Source: Cellvibrionales bacterium (lineage in GTDB: Bacteria > Pseudomonadota > Gammaproteobacteria > Pseudomonadales > UBA7239). From it: 64,000 nt of DNA. The position numbers were made by a program, and so were the translations under genes. Every line of letters begins with the position of its first letter. Within the stretch, counting starts at the first letter, position 1. The notes beneath the pieces were generated by a model that saw nothing but the letters and a program-made list of their open reading frames with translations, did no database searches and was not told the origin of the DNA. Positions 44,916 to 52,736 of this stretch are shown piece by piece. Location: the NCBI GenBank assembly GCA_016713115.1, contig JADJPU010000001.1:558001-622000 (forward strand), read 5' to 3'.

Positions 44916-46043
44916 TCACGCCGCATCGAGAATCAATGCGGCAATACGCTTTTCGAGATACGCGCTGTCCCAGTTGGTCAACTGCCAGTGTTTGGCGCGA
45001 CGGAAAAACAACTGCGGATCGCCTTCAGAAGTAAAACCAAAACCGCCGTGCACTTGCACGCCGGTGGCCGAGGCATCGCGCAACACATTGCAAGCTTGCA
45101 GCTTGGCTTGCAGCGCTAATTTCTCATACGGCTTGCCGTTGTCTATCGCCCACGCTGCCTGATACACCAGCACTTTTGCGCCTTCGATTTTCACAATTAA
45201 ATCCGCGAGGTAATGCGCAATCGCTTGGAAAGAACCGATAGGTTTGCCAAATTGCACGCGCTGTTTGGCGTAATCCACCGTCATTGCGTGAATGGCTTCT
45301 GCTGCGCCAATCGAGCGCGCTGCCAATGCAACAATGGAATGCGTCATCGCGTTTTCCCACGCAGCCCAGAAACCTGCCGCGTTCAACACATCAGCGGCAT
45401 TGACGGCAACATTATTGAAATCGACTTGAAACAGCGTGTCGTCAGCGTGATTGCGCTCGCGCGTCAATGTCACACCAGAGGCTTTCGGATCCACCAACAC
45501 ACCGATCACATCCTGCACACCTTCACCAGCGCGCGCCAACACCAGCAAGCGCGTAGCGGATGCCGCAAACGGCACCATGATTTTTGTACCGTTCAACACA
45601 TAGCCATCGCCTTGTTTCACAGCGCGCATCTGTACACCTTCCGCACCAAAACCGTTTTTCGGCTCTAAATGCGCAGGCACGATGATGGCCTCACCGCTGG
45701 CGATGCCAGACAAAAAGCTTTCCTGTTGTTGCGCCGTGCCGGCCAACTCCAACAACTTGGCAGACAACACACAGCTCGCCCAATGCGGGCTGGGTGCGAG
45801 CGAACGGCCAAACTCCTCGTACACAATCGCCATTTCCAGCGCGCCCCACGCCATGCCGCCGTGCGCCTCAGGAATCCCCAAACTGGTGATGCCCAGCTCG
45901 GCCAACTGCTGCCAGAACGGTGCGGAGTAGCCCGCCTCATCGCGCTCCATTTCGCGCACCACGGCGGACGGCGACAATTCTTCACAAATACCGCGCGCGG
46001 TATCGCGCAGCATCACTTGTTCTTCGCTGAAATCGAGATCCAC
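44916..46043 (-). CDS. Acyl-CoA dehydrogenase
   Basis: A 375-residue flavoprotein of the acyl-CoA dehydrogenase family (LDFSEEQVMLRDTARGI at the N-terminus, QRVQFGKPIGSFQAIAHYLADL near 260, and QVHGGFGFTSEGDPQLFFRR near the end). It introduces the double bond in an acyl-CoA. The GTG at 46043 is chosen because it follows AGGAG and gives the normal N-terminus; the frame is open further upstream. First gene of the leftward acyl-CoA operon. Confidence 0.88.
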   Translation of the reverse strand: MDLDFSEEQVMLRDTARGICEELSPSAVVREMERDEAGYSAPFWQQLAELGITSLGIPEAHGGMAWGALEMAIVYEEFGRSLAPSPHWASCVLSAKLLELAGTAQQQESFLSGIASGEAIIVPAHLEPKNGFGAEGVQMRAVKQGDGYVLNGTKIMVPFAASATRLLVLARAGEGVQDVIGVLVDPKASGVTLTRERNHADDTLFQVDFNNVAVNAADVLNAAGFWAAWENAMTHSIVALAARSIGAAEAIHAMTVDYAKQRVQFGKPIGSFQAIAHYLADLIVKIEGAKVLVYQAAWAIDNGKPYEKLALQAKLQACNVLRDASATGVQVHGGFGFTSEGDPQLFFRRAKHWQLTNWDSAYLEKRIAALILDAA

Positions 46044-46422
46044 AACGGACTCCTCTGAAGGCTTTAACGAAACGGAAAAGGGCGGGCATTCTACCATTCC
46101 GGCAGCATCACAGTACCCAGATGCCTCCCTAGGCAGAGCGAAGGTGGCGCTATTGCGACAAGCCGCACTCAGGCGACAGGCAGTGTCGCGCTTGTCATCA
46201 ATAAGCCGTTACGCGCTGTTATCGGCAAGTTGGGCTGGGTATGCCATGGCCAGCTTGTGTACCTGCGTCGTGGCCGTGATTTGCAAGCAGGATGAAGTGG
46301 CAGATGCTGCCGCTTCCGTGTTCTGGACATCCCTCACCACAGCCGTTGGCACATGGGCAGCTGAAGAAATACAGGAGGCAATAGTGTGACTGCCTACAAA
46401 AAAATTATGAATAAATAAACAC
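46044..46422. other. 379-bp stretch without a confident gene
   Basis: The gap holds the presumed promoter of the acyl-CoA operon (no clear hexamer pair seen). A rightward open frame at 46144-46389 (81 codons from GTG) would give a hydrophobic peptide, but it lacks a good ribosome site and overlaps an equally unconvincing leftward frame. The sequence around 46126-46150 faintly resembles the REP element at 7810. No terminator is visible. Confidence 0.4.
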
Positions 46423-46683
46423 TTAGCTTTTATCAAAACACTCATCTTCGCTTTCCAAGCGTTTTTGCAGCTTGTCACAAATTTCTCTGATTCTGGCTTC
46501 ACCCGCTGGAGTGGCTCTTATGATATGAATGTATTTACCAAACACAGAACAAAACTCTCTCCAGTCATTTTCTTCCCATTCTTTTTTTGAGGTCATCAGC
46601 TCCATCCAGTGCAGTACTTCATCTGCACTGGCCTGTGTTTGATCAGGGTGTTCGTCATCACCAAATAGCGAGGTTTGTTGCAT
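46423..46683 (-). CDS. Small acidic protein of unknown function
   Basis: An 86-residue protein beginning MQQTSLFGDDEHPDQ, with a charged helical middle (EVLHWMELMTSKKEWEENDWREFCSVFG) and a Lys/Glu-rich end. Not recognised. It starts 9 bp after the zinc-ribbon gene and runs in the same direction, so the pair is probably co-transcribed. Codon use and amino-acid make-up look like a real protein. Confidence 0.6.
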   Translation of the reverse strand: MQQTSLFGDDEHPDQTQASADEVLHWMELMTSKKEWEENDWREFCSVFGKYIHIIRATPAGEARIREICDKLQKRLESEDECFDKS

Positions 46684-46692
46684 ACGAAAAAG

Positions 46693-46908
46693 CTACCAAT
46701 ACCGCTGATTCAATCGTCTCCGCAAAGGCGGAGGGATGTTTTTTACCAGCAAACGCAATAAAGGATTATCCAGCGGTTTGGTACCTATCTCCGCCCCGCA
46801 ACGCGGGCAATGCGGTGTAAAAAACACATCACCCTCCATGCAGGCAATGCCGGAATAGTGGCATTGGGTACACACGGTTTTTACAGGCCTTGAACCGGGA
46901 AATGGCAT
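46693..46908 (-). CDS. Small zinc-ribbon protein
   Basis: A 71-residue protein with two Cys pairs, CTQC (about 13-16) and CPRC (about 34-37), plus Cys23, which fits a zinc ribbon. The C-terminal tail is basic (RLLVKNIPPPLRRRLNQRYW). Function unknown. It lies between two other small unknown genes transcribed in the same direction. Confidence 0.65.
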   Translation of the reverse strand: MPFPGSRPVKTVCTQCHYSGIACMEGDVFFTPHCPRCGAEIGTKPLDNPLLRLLVKNIPPPLRRRLNQRYW

Positions 46909-46935
46909 GAAATTTCTCTTTTTTGTCGATGACTG

Positions 46936-47541
46936 TTATTTGCGCATCCAGTTCACAGCCAAACCGGCACACGCCACGCCTGCAGCAACGCCGAGCCATT
47001 TTGGCCAAACAGATGGCTCATCTTGATGTTCCTCTTGTTTCAGCAGCGCTTCCAAACGAGCAGATGCATCCTTCAAAGCAACATCAGTTTCCTCAAAAAC
47101 AGCAGCAGTTGCCTCTGCGATTTTCTCCAGCTCTTCCAGATCGGTTTCGATAACTTCTTCTTGAATTGATCCTGATAGATCAGCCTCATCCGCCAGCTTC
47201 AACATTTCTTCATCATCGTTTTCATCTTCAGCGGCATCCTTTTTACGAGGTTTTTCCAGGCGGTTTTCTCCATCCGCCCACGGCACATCAATACCCAAAC
47301 TCTTCAAGCCATCCAGCAACTCTGCTGCACTAAAGTGAGAAGTTTTTCCTTCTGCATCTCGTATAACAACCTGCTCACCCAAAATATTTGCCTTTTCTTC
47401 ATCCAATAATTCATCCCACTGGACTTTAGTGTTTGCTAGGCAAGCCATAAAGCGCGCACGCCTTTGGCAGGCAGCCATTTTGGCTTGCATGTTGGCTCTT
47501 TCTTTTGCTCTTTCTTTTCGTAATTCATCTGATGTACTCAT
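46936..47541 (-). CDS. Acidic coiled-coil protein with C-terminal membrane anchor
   Basis: A 201-residue protein: a basic N-terminal helix (KERAKERANMQAKMAACQRRA), a middle domain, a very acidic stretch (AAEDENDDEEMLKLADEAD near 105-123), a Glu-rich helical region, and a C-terminal hydrophobic segment (GVAAGVACAGLAVNW near 184-198) that could be a tail anchor. Strong ribosome site AGAGGGA precedes the ATG. Not recognised. First of three small leftward genes. Confidence 0.65.
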   Translation of the reverse strand: MSTSDELRKERAKERANMQAKMAACQRRARFMACLANTKVQWDELLDEEKANILGEQVVIRDAEGKTSHFSAAELLDGLKSLGIDVPWADGENRLEKPRKKDAAEDENDDEEMLKLADEADLSGSIQEEVIETDLEELEKIAEATAAVFEETDVALKDASARLEALLKQEEHQDEPSVWPKWLGVAAGVACAGLAVNWMRK

Positions 47542-47738
47542 GGTATTTCCCTCTTGTGTAAAAGTGCATCAATAACGCACCCGCATTTGCAGCATAGCTG
47601 TGCCTGCTGTGCTGGAACGGCGAGGAATACTTTGGGCGACGCAGGCTGTCGCGCAACACTAGGAGGACTGGTCAGCGCACGATTTGACAGGTAATAATGG
47701 AGCGCAGATAAAAACAACAAACCAACACAGAGGTCATC

Positions 47739-48698
47739 TTGGGCAGCAGCACCATCTCCGCCACCTATCGCCAATGGCTCATGCTACAAAACCTGCCGCG
47801 TGGTCGCTGGGCTGGCACGGCCGAATTGCAGCAGGTGCTGCAGCAGGAAGGCATTGATGTGAACCTGCGCACCATTCAGCGTGATCTCGTTGCCATGGCC
47901 GAATTCTTCCCACTGGAATCCAACGGTCTTTCACCGCAGGGTTGGCGCTGGAAAAGCGATGCGCCCGCCACCCAGCTCCCGCATATGACCAGCAGCCAAG
48001 CGCTCACTTTTATGATGGTGGAGCAACACCTGAAGCTGTTGATGCCCACCAGCGTGCTGAAAGAACTGCACCCGTGGTTTGATAACGCCCGTCAGCAGAT
48101 GAAGCAAGGCGTTTCACCAGCGCACCGCTGGACAGACAAAGTGCGCATCGTCCCGCCCACGCAGCCGCTCATTCCACCCACCGTTGATGCTGAAGCCCTG
48201 CAAACCATTCAGGAAGCCGTGCTCAAAGAGCGCCGCATCGACGCGCTGTATGACAGCCGCACCAAGAAAAAAGCGCTCAACCTTGAGCTTGATCCACTCG
48301 CCATCGTGCAGCGCGGCACCGTGCTTTACCTCATCGCCGTCGGCAAAAGTTTAAGCAGCGGCCAGGCTACCGATGCCATCCGTTTATTTGCTATGCACCG
48401 CTTCAAAAAAGCGTGGCTGCGTGATGAAAAAGCACGCAAACCCAAAGACTTCAACCTTGATGATTACCTCACCAAAGGCGGCCTCGGTTTTGGTGATGGC
48501 AGCATAAAAAAACTGAAGGTGATTTTCAGCAAAGAAGCTGGCGAGCATTTGTACGAATCAAAATTGAGTAAAGATCAAGTAATAAAAGAATTACCGGATG
48601 GCAGACTTGAAGTCACCGCCACTGTTGCCGATACGCCGCAATTGGCGTGGTGGTTGAGGGGAATGGGGGCATCCGATAGCACAAAAAAACATCACTAA
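47739..48698 (+). CDS. WYL-domain transcriptional regulator
   Basis: A 319-residue regulator with an N-terminal winged HTH (RTIQRDLVAMAEFFPLES near 43-60) and a WYL domain (AIVQRGTVLYLIAVG near 190). The TTG start at 47739 follows AGAGG and gives a normal family N-terminus. The usual C-terminal end after QLAWWLRGMG is short and replaced by ASDSTKKHH, so the tail may be altered. WYL regulators often control defence or stress genes; possible targets here are the small genes on either side. Confidence 0.85.
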   Translation: MGSSTISATYRQWLMLQNLPRGRWAGTAELQQVLQQEGIDVNLRTIQRDLVAMAEFFPLESNGLSPQGWRWKSDAPATQLPHMTSSQALTFMMVEQHLKLLMPTSVLKELHPWFDNARQQMKQGVSPAHRWTDKVRIVPPTQPLIPPTVDAEALQTIQEAVLKERRIDALYDSRTKKKALNLELDPLAIVQRGTVLYLIAVGKSLSSGQATDAIRLFAMHRFKKAWLRDEKARKPKDFNLDDYLTKGGLGFGDGSIKKLKVIFSKEAGEHLYESKLSKDQVIKELPDGRLEVTATVADTPQLAWWLRGMGASDSTKKHH

Positions 48699-48772
48699 AC
48701 AAAAGGAGAAAAAGAAACACACACAAGCAAAGAAAACAAAACAATAAAAAAATCAAAAAAGGAAAATGAAAT

Positions 48773-48904
48773 ATGAAATTATTACTGAAGACAAAAAACT
48801 GCACATTTTTTGTTGCTGCGCTACTGATGTTGGCAGAAGGCAACAAATTGACCATTAAAAAAGATGGAAATGCCAGCATGTTTTATAACGGCATGGTGAG
48901 GTAA
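48773..48904 (+). CDS. Possible 43-residue peptide
   Basis: A short open frame (MKLLLKTKNCTFFVAALLMLAEG, then NKLTIKKDGNASMFYNGMVR) with AAAGGA about 10 bp upstream. It starts with a signal-peptide-like stretch and lies 5 bp before the secreted-protein gene. It follows a 74-base A-rich leader (48699-48772). It could be a leader peptide, a small exported peptide, or the remains of a longer gene. Confidence 0.4.
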   Translation: MKLLLKTKNCTFFVAALLMLAEGNKLTIKKDGNASMFYNGMVR

Positions 48905-48909
48905 AACCC

Positions 48910-49353
48910 ATGAAAAACTCGTCTATCGCAGTCATCAGCGCAATGTTTGCAGTGCTTTCCTGTTCAGCTTTTGCAGAATCTACCTGCGCATCGAAAGTCA
49001 TTTTTTCCTGCACGACCACAAAAGGCAAAACCGTGGAAGTGTGTGATGCGGGTTCCACCATCAAGTACAGCTTCGGAAAAAAAGGGGCGCCGCCTGAAAT
49101 GGTGTTGGCCATTCCCCGCGCTGCGGCATCCACTCACCAGTGGGACGGCATGGGCAGATACATGAGTTACAACGTGCAAATTCCCAACGGAAACACGGTG
49201 TACGAAGTATTCAGTTCCGTGGACAAAATAGAGCAGGAAATAACATCCGGCATCAATGTCGAAATTGCTGGGAAACATGCCGCGACACTGACATGCAAAC
49301 CTGAAACGGTCATCGACAATATTGAAGGTGTGGAATTGCCGCCTGCTGATTGA
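48910..49353 (+). CDS. Small secreted protein of unknown function
   Basis: A 147-residue protein with a clear signal peptide (residues 1-22, ending SCSAFA). The mature part has four Cys (STC, FSC, EVC and LTC) that could form two disulfides. A good ribosome site (GGTGAGG) precedes it, overlapping the end of the small peptide above. Not recognised. It is convergent with the HTH gene downstream. Confidence 0.65.
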   Translation: MKNSSIAVISAMFAVLSCSAFAESTCASKVIFSCTTTKGKTVEVCDAGSTIKYSFGKKGAPPEMVLAIPRAAASTHQWDGMGRYMSYNVQIPNGNTVYEVFSSVDKIEQEITSGINVEIAGKHAATLTCKPETVIDNIEGVELPPAD

Positions 49354-49385
49354 AAAAAAACAATCCCATTGCTAAAAAAGCGCCG

Positions 49386-49835
49386 CTAAAGGGTAGTGCG
49401 AGCCACTTCATACTGCGCTTGCGGCAGCTTGCCCTGCTTGTACAGCCATGCTGCCACTTCCGGCCAAGGGTACAGTGCCGACCCTGACGACAAGCCGTAC
49501 ACCGGCGACGGGAAACTGCCATCACCGCGTTTGTTTTTTGCATACAGCGATAGAGCAGCACGGGTAATACCTGCTCGTTCAGCCATCTCCGCCAAACTTG
49601 CCACACCAGTCTCTTGCACAACCAACTGGCTGAAACCAGCGGCACGAATATCTGCCAGTGCTGTTTTAATGGCTACTTCCGCGCTGTCGGCTTCACGGTC
49701 AAACTCCAGATACACCGACTGGTTATAACTGCACACCAACGCGTCATCACAGCCTGCTTCAAACAGCTTGTCTTCCAAATCTGCCATATCTGCCCGTGCG
49801 TCGCGGACAACAATGGTGAAATGATAGGTGTTCAT
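49386..49835 (-). CDS. HTH protein, probable antitoxin partner
   Basis: A 149-residue protein with an N-terminal alpha/beta domain (MNTYHFTIVVRDARADMADLEDKLFEAG) and an HTH-like C-terminal half (SLAEMAERAGITRAALSLYAKNKRG near 79-103, then WPEVAAWLYKQGKLP). I chose the ATG at 49835 after GGGGAG. It starts 4 bp after the HicA-like gene, and both lie under one promoter with a palindromic operator (50089-50124). Organisation and HTH suggest an autorepressing antitoxin. The family is not named with certainty. Confidence 0.65.
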   Translation of the reverse strand: MNTYHFTIVVRDARADMADLEDKLFEAGCDDALVCSYNQSVYLEFDREADSAEVAIKTALADIRAAGFSQLVVQETGVASLAEMAERAGITRAALSLYAKNKRGDGSFPSPVYGLSSGSALYPWPEVAAWLYKQGKLPQAQYEVARTTL

Positions 49836-49839
49836 TTTC

Positions 49840-50061
49840 TCACTCCCCGTTGCATTGATTGATTTTTCGCAAAATTTGCTTTGCGTGATTTTCAGGATTA
49901 CGCGGCGTACTCCACACACTCATCATGTGTTCCGTGTGCCCTGCCTGACAGCGAAGACGACAAAACGCATGCGCTGACTTCCCAGCCTCAACAATATTCC
50001 AGCCATTCGCTTCTGCATATTCCAATGCCTCCCTGATATATTTATTGGGATGTTTCTTCAC
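49840..50061 (-). CDS. HicA-like small protein, probable toxin
   Basis: A 73-residue protein (KYIREALEYAEANGWNIVEAG, then AHAFCRLRCQAG) that resembles the dsRBD-like fold of HicA-type proteins; the loop HAFCRL is where HicA has its catalytic His. A conserved end WSTPRNPENHAKQILRKI follows. The GTG at 50061 is chosen because AAGGA lies just upstream and a promoter sits at 50089-50118; a longer frame would start inside that operator. It is followed after 4 bp by the HTH gene. Confidence 0.6.
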   Translation of the reverse strand: MKKHPNKYIREALEYAEANGWNIVEAGKSAHAFCRLRCQAGHTEHMMSVWSTPRNPENHAKQILRKINQCNGE

Positions 50062-50088
50062 GGTCGCATTCCTTGCTCTAGTGAGTAC

Positions 50089-50124
50089 AGCATAGGGATA
50101 AGTGTTGACAAATGTCAACACTTA
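50089..50124 (-). promoter_or_regulatory. Promoter with palindromic operator for the toxin-antitoxin-like pair
   Basis: A perfect palindrome with 12-bp arms and a 2-bp centre: TAAGTGTTGACA (50099-50110), AA, TGTCAACACTTA (50113-50124). Read leftward it contains a consensus -35 TTGACA (50118 to 50113). An 18-bp spacer and a -10 TATGCT (50094 to 50089) follow. Transcription would begin some 20 bp before the GTG at 50061. A repressor bound to the palindrome would block the -35 box, as in autoregulated toxin-antitoxin operons. Confidence 0.75.
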
Positions 50125-50231
50125 GGTGGTTATGTAAACCAGAATAGCGCCGCCCTTAATAAAGCACCTAGCAAAGTCCAATAGCTTCAAGCTGCTACAA
50201 TGCGCAGCGCTGACATTTGCACGGATTTTTC

Positions 50232-50612
50232 ATGCTCCCCCCATCACCCTTCCTGGTTCTTGCTGCGCTGAGTGGCTTTCTCGCCGTCGCCCTCGGCGCC
50301 TTTGGCGCGCATGGTTTGAAAGACCGCCTGCCCGCGGATTTGCTCGCCGTTTGGCACACCGCTGTGCAGTACCAGTTCTGGCACACACTGGCGCTGTTTG
50401 GCGTGGGCGTTTTGATGGCGCAGGGGTTCAATACCCGAGCGCTCACCGCAAGCGGCTGGCTGTTTGCCGCTGGCATTGTGTTATTTAGCGGCAGTCTCTA
50501 CGCGCTGAGTTTGAGCGGCATCCGCTGGCTGGGCGCCATCACCCCTATCGGCGGCGTGCTGTGGCTGGCGGCGTGGGGCTGCTTGGCTTACGCCAATTTC
50601 AAAGGGCAGTAA
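50232..50612 (+). CDS. DUF423 membrane protein (YgdD family)
   Basis: A 126-residue protein with four membrane helices and the family N-terminal motif LSGFLAVALGAFGAHGLKDRL (about 12-32). Widely conserved and of unknown function. ATG 50232 is chosen over the upstream TTG because it gives the normal N-terminus. It leads a rightward run into thiS and thiG. Confidence 0.88.
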   Translation: MLPPSPFLVLAALSGFLAVALGAFGAHGLKDRLPADLLAVWHTAVQYQFWHTLALFGVGVLMAQGFNTRALTASGWLFAAGIVLFSGSLYALSLSGIRWLGAITPIGGVLWLAAWGCLAYANFKGQ

Positions 50613-50614
50613 GC

Positions 50615-50815
50615 GTGCAGATTGTTGTGAACGGTGAAACCACCGCCGTGGCAGATCAAGCCACTATCACGCAGTTGATCGAACAATTGGGCTTGACTGG
50701 CAAACGCATCGCTATCGAAATCAACCAAACCATCGTGCCACGCAGCGCGCACGCCAGCACCGTTTTACACAACGGTGACTGCGTGGAAATTGTACATGCC
50801 ATCGGCGGAGGCTAA
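50615..50815 (+). CDS. thiS: Sulfur carrier protein ThiS
   Basis: A 66-residue ubiquitin-like protein ending in the essential Gly-Gly (HAIGGG). It carries the sulfur used to build the thiazole of thiamine. The GTG at 50615 follows AAGGG and starts 2 bp after the DUF423 stop. thiG follows after 2 bp. No TPP riboswitch is visible upstream. Confidence 0.93.
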   Translation: MQIVVNGETTAVADQATITQLIEQLGLTGKRIAIEINQTIVPRSAHASTVLHNGDCVEIVHAIGGG

Positions 50816-50817
50816 AC

Positions 50818-51609
50818 ATGAGCACGCAAGACAAACCACTGGTAATCGCCGGTAAAACCTATCGCTCGCGCCTGATCGTCGGCAGCGGCAAATACAAAGA
50901 CCTCACCGAAACGGCGGCAGCTACCGAGGCTTCTGGTGCCGAGATGATTACGGTAGCCGTGCGCCGCACCAACATCGGCCAGAATCCCAACGAGCCGAAC
51001 TTGCTGGATGTGGTGCCGCCCTCGCGCTACACCATCCTACCCAACACCGCCGGCTGCTACACCGCCGCCGAAGCGGTGCGCACCTGCAAGCTGGCGCGCG
51101 AGCTGTTGGACGGCCACAAACTGGTGAAGCTCGAAGTGTTGGGCGATCAAAAAACGCTATTCCCCAATGTCACCGAAACTCTGATCGCCGCCGAAGAATT
51201 AGTGAAAGATGGTTTTGATGTGATGGTGTACACCAGCGATGACCCACTGGTCGCCCAACGCCTCGAAGAAATCGGTTGCTGCGCGGTGATGCCGCTGGGC
51301 GCGCCGATTGGCTCTGGCCTCGGCATCCGCAATCCTTACAACTTGATGATGATTTTGGAAAACGCCAAGGTGCCTATCATTGTGGACGCTGGCGTTGGCA
51401 CGGCCTCCGATGCGGCCATTGCCATGGAATTGGGCTGCGACGGCGTGTTGATGAACAGCGCCATCGCTCACGCACAAAATCCGGTGTTGATGGCCAGCGC
51501 CATGAAAAAAGCAGTGGAAGCAGGGCGCGAAGCCTTTCTCGCCGGTCGCATGCCGCGCAAGCTGTACGCCAGTGCCTCATCGCCGCTAGACGGGTTGATC
51601 CATCGCTGA
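50818..51609 (+). CDS. thiG: Thiazole synthase ThiG
   Basis: A 263-residue TIM-barrel enzyme. It joins ThiS-thiocarboxylate, dehydroglycine and deoxyxylulose phosphate into the thiamine thiazole. Family signatures: SRLIVGSGKYKD, EVLGDQKTLFPN (with the Lys that binds the sugar phosphate) and PIIVDAGVGTASDAAIAMELG. The other thiamine genes are not in the window. Confidence 0.96.
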   Translation: MSTQDKPLVIAGKTYRSRLIVGSGKYKDLTETAAATEASGAEMITVAVRRTNIGQNPNEPNLLDVVPPSRYTILPNTAGCYTAAEAVRTCKLARELLDGHKLVKLEVLGDQKTLFPNVTETLIAAEELVKDGFDVMVYTSDDPLVAQRLEEIGCCAVMPLGAPIGSGLGIRNPYNLMMILENAKVPIIVDAGVGTASDAAIAMELGCDGVLMNSAIAHAQNPVLMASAMKKAVEAGREAFLAGRMPRKLYASASSPLDGLIHR

Positions 51610-51620
51610 CACTGTTTTTT

Positions 51621-52361
51621 ATGCGCACCCTGCAACCGCAATTCAAGCAAAAATCCATACGCTCCTATGTCATTCGCAGTGGGCGCATCACGCCCGCGCA
51701 AGAAAAAGCGCTCGCGGAAGATTGGGCTGTTTTCGGCCTCGACCTGCACCAAGGCAGCGCCGCCTTAACACAGGCTTTTCCCAGCCCTGCTAACGAGCTG
51801 GTGTTAGAGATCGGCTTTGGTATGGGCGATTCCCTGCTGGAAATGGCTGAAAAAAATCCAGCGCAAAACTTTATCGGTATCGAAGTGCATGTGCCGGGTG
51901 TCGGCCGTTTGATGAGCGAAGCGCGCAAGCGCAAGCTGCAAAACTTGCGTATATTCTGCGCAGATGCGATTGATGTGTTGCATGACTGTATCGCAGACGG
52001 CAGCTTGTCTCGCGTGCAGCTCTACTTCCCAGACCCGTGGCACAAGAGCCGCCACCACAAGCGCCGCATCGTGCAGCCCGATTTCGTCGATCTCGTCGTG
52101 CAAAAACTGCGCACAGATGGCGTGTTGCACATGGCAACGGACTGGGAGCCTTATGCGGAAGTGATGCTCGAAGTAGCATCAGCACATTCACAATTAACAA
52201 ATATGGCAGGAGGCGCACAATACAGTGCACGACCCGACTACCGTCCTGAAACCAAATTTGAACGGCGCGGCGAAAATCTAGGACATGTCGTACATGACTT
52301 ACTTTTTCGCAAGCGTGCTAGACTCTGCGCAACAGCACCACCAAAGGCTGACTCCACATGA
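51621..52361 (+). CDS. trmB: tRNA (guanine-N7)-methyltransferase TrmB
   Basis: A 246-residue Rossmann methyltransferase that makes m7G46 in tRNA. SAM motif LEIGFGMGDSL near 74-84 and the family motif YFPDPWHKSRHHKRRIV near 138-154. ATG 51621 gives the family N-terminus. Its stop overlaps the start of the next small gene (ATGA, 52358-52361), so the two are coupled. Confidence 0.95.
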   Translation: MRTLQPQFKQKSIRSYVIRSGRITPAQEKALAEDWAVFGLDLHQGSAALTQAFPSPANELVLEIGFGMGDSLLEMAEKNPAQNFIGIEVHVPGVGRLMSEARKRKLQNLRIFCADAIDVLHDCIADGSLSRVQLYFPDPWHKSRHHKRRIVQPDFVDLVVQKLRTDGVLHMATDWEPYAEVMLEVASAHSQLTNMAGGAQYSARPDYRPETKFERRGENLGHVVHDLLFRKRARLCATAPPKADST

Positions 52362-52717
52362 CTGATGAAATCCCCGTACTAAAACCCCTGACTCACGCCG
52401 ACAGCCTCGCTGTACTCGACAGCTGCGAAGCGCTAAAAAAACTGCCGCACATCTATGAAAAAGTGAAAAAGCTGTGGGGGTTTCCCGCCTTCTTCAACTA
52501 CATGGATTCGTTAATGCTCGTTGAGCAAGGCCGAGAAAATCGCCAAGGTTTTCCAGAAGATGTCTACCGCGACCTCATCGCACTAGAAAAGTTTTTCGTC
52601 GAGCATCCTGAAGCCGCTTCACACCCCTCGCTCGTAGCAATGGACCGTGAAGAAGTTCGACGAATCATTGAAGAGCGGGCGCTTAAAATCAATTACACCG
52701 CTGGCGATAGGCGTTAA
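52358..52717 (+). CDS. Conserved small protein downstream of trmB
   Basis: A 119-residue soluble protein (SLAVLDSCEALKKLPHIYEKVKKLWGFPAFFNYMDSLML) with a helical, charged make-up and no motif I recognise. Translationally coupled to trmB by a four-base overlap. It converges with glmS. Function unknown. Confidence 0.7.
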   Translation: MTDEIPVLKPLTHADSLAVLDSCEALKKLPHIYEKVKKLWGFPAFFNYMDSLMLVEQGRENRQGFPEDVYRDLIALEKFFVEHPEAASHPSLVAMDREEVRRIIEERALKINYTAGDRR

Positions 52718-52736
52718 ACGCGATAGAGTGTGGCGA

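Noticed and set aside
46126..46150. Faint REP-like sequence near the acyl-CoA operon start
   Set aside because: Only GCGCCACCTT is shared with the REP pair at 7810 and the palindrome is not kept.
46144..46389. Rightward 81-codon frame in the gap before the small leftward genes
   Set aside because: Weak ribosome site, GTG start, no recognisable motif, and an overlapping frame on the other strand looks equally good. Kept only as a note in the gap entry.
47538..47774. Leftward open frame across the start of the WYL gene
   Set aside because: It overlaps the WYL start, has unnatural composition and no ribosome site.
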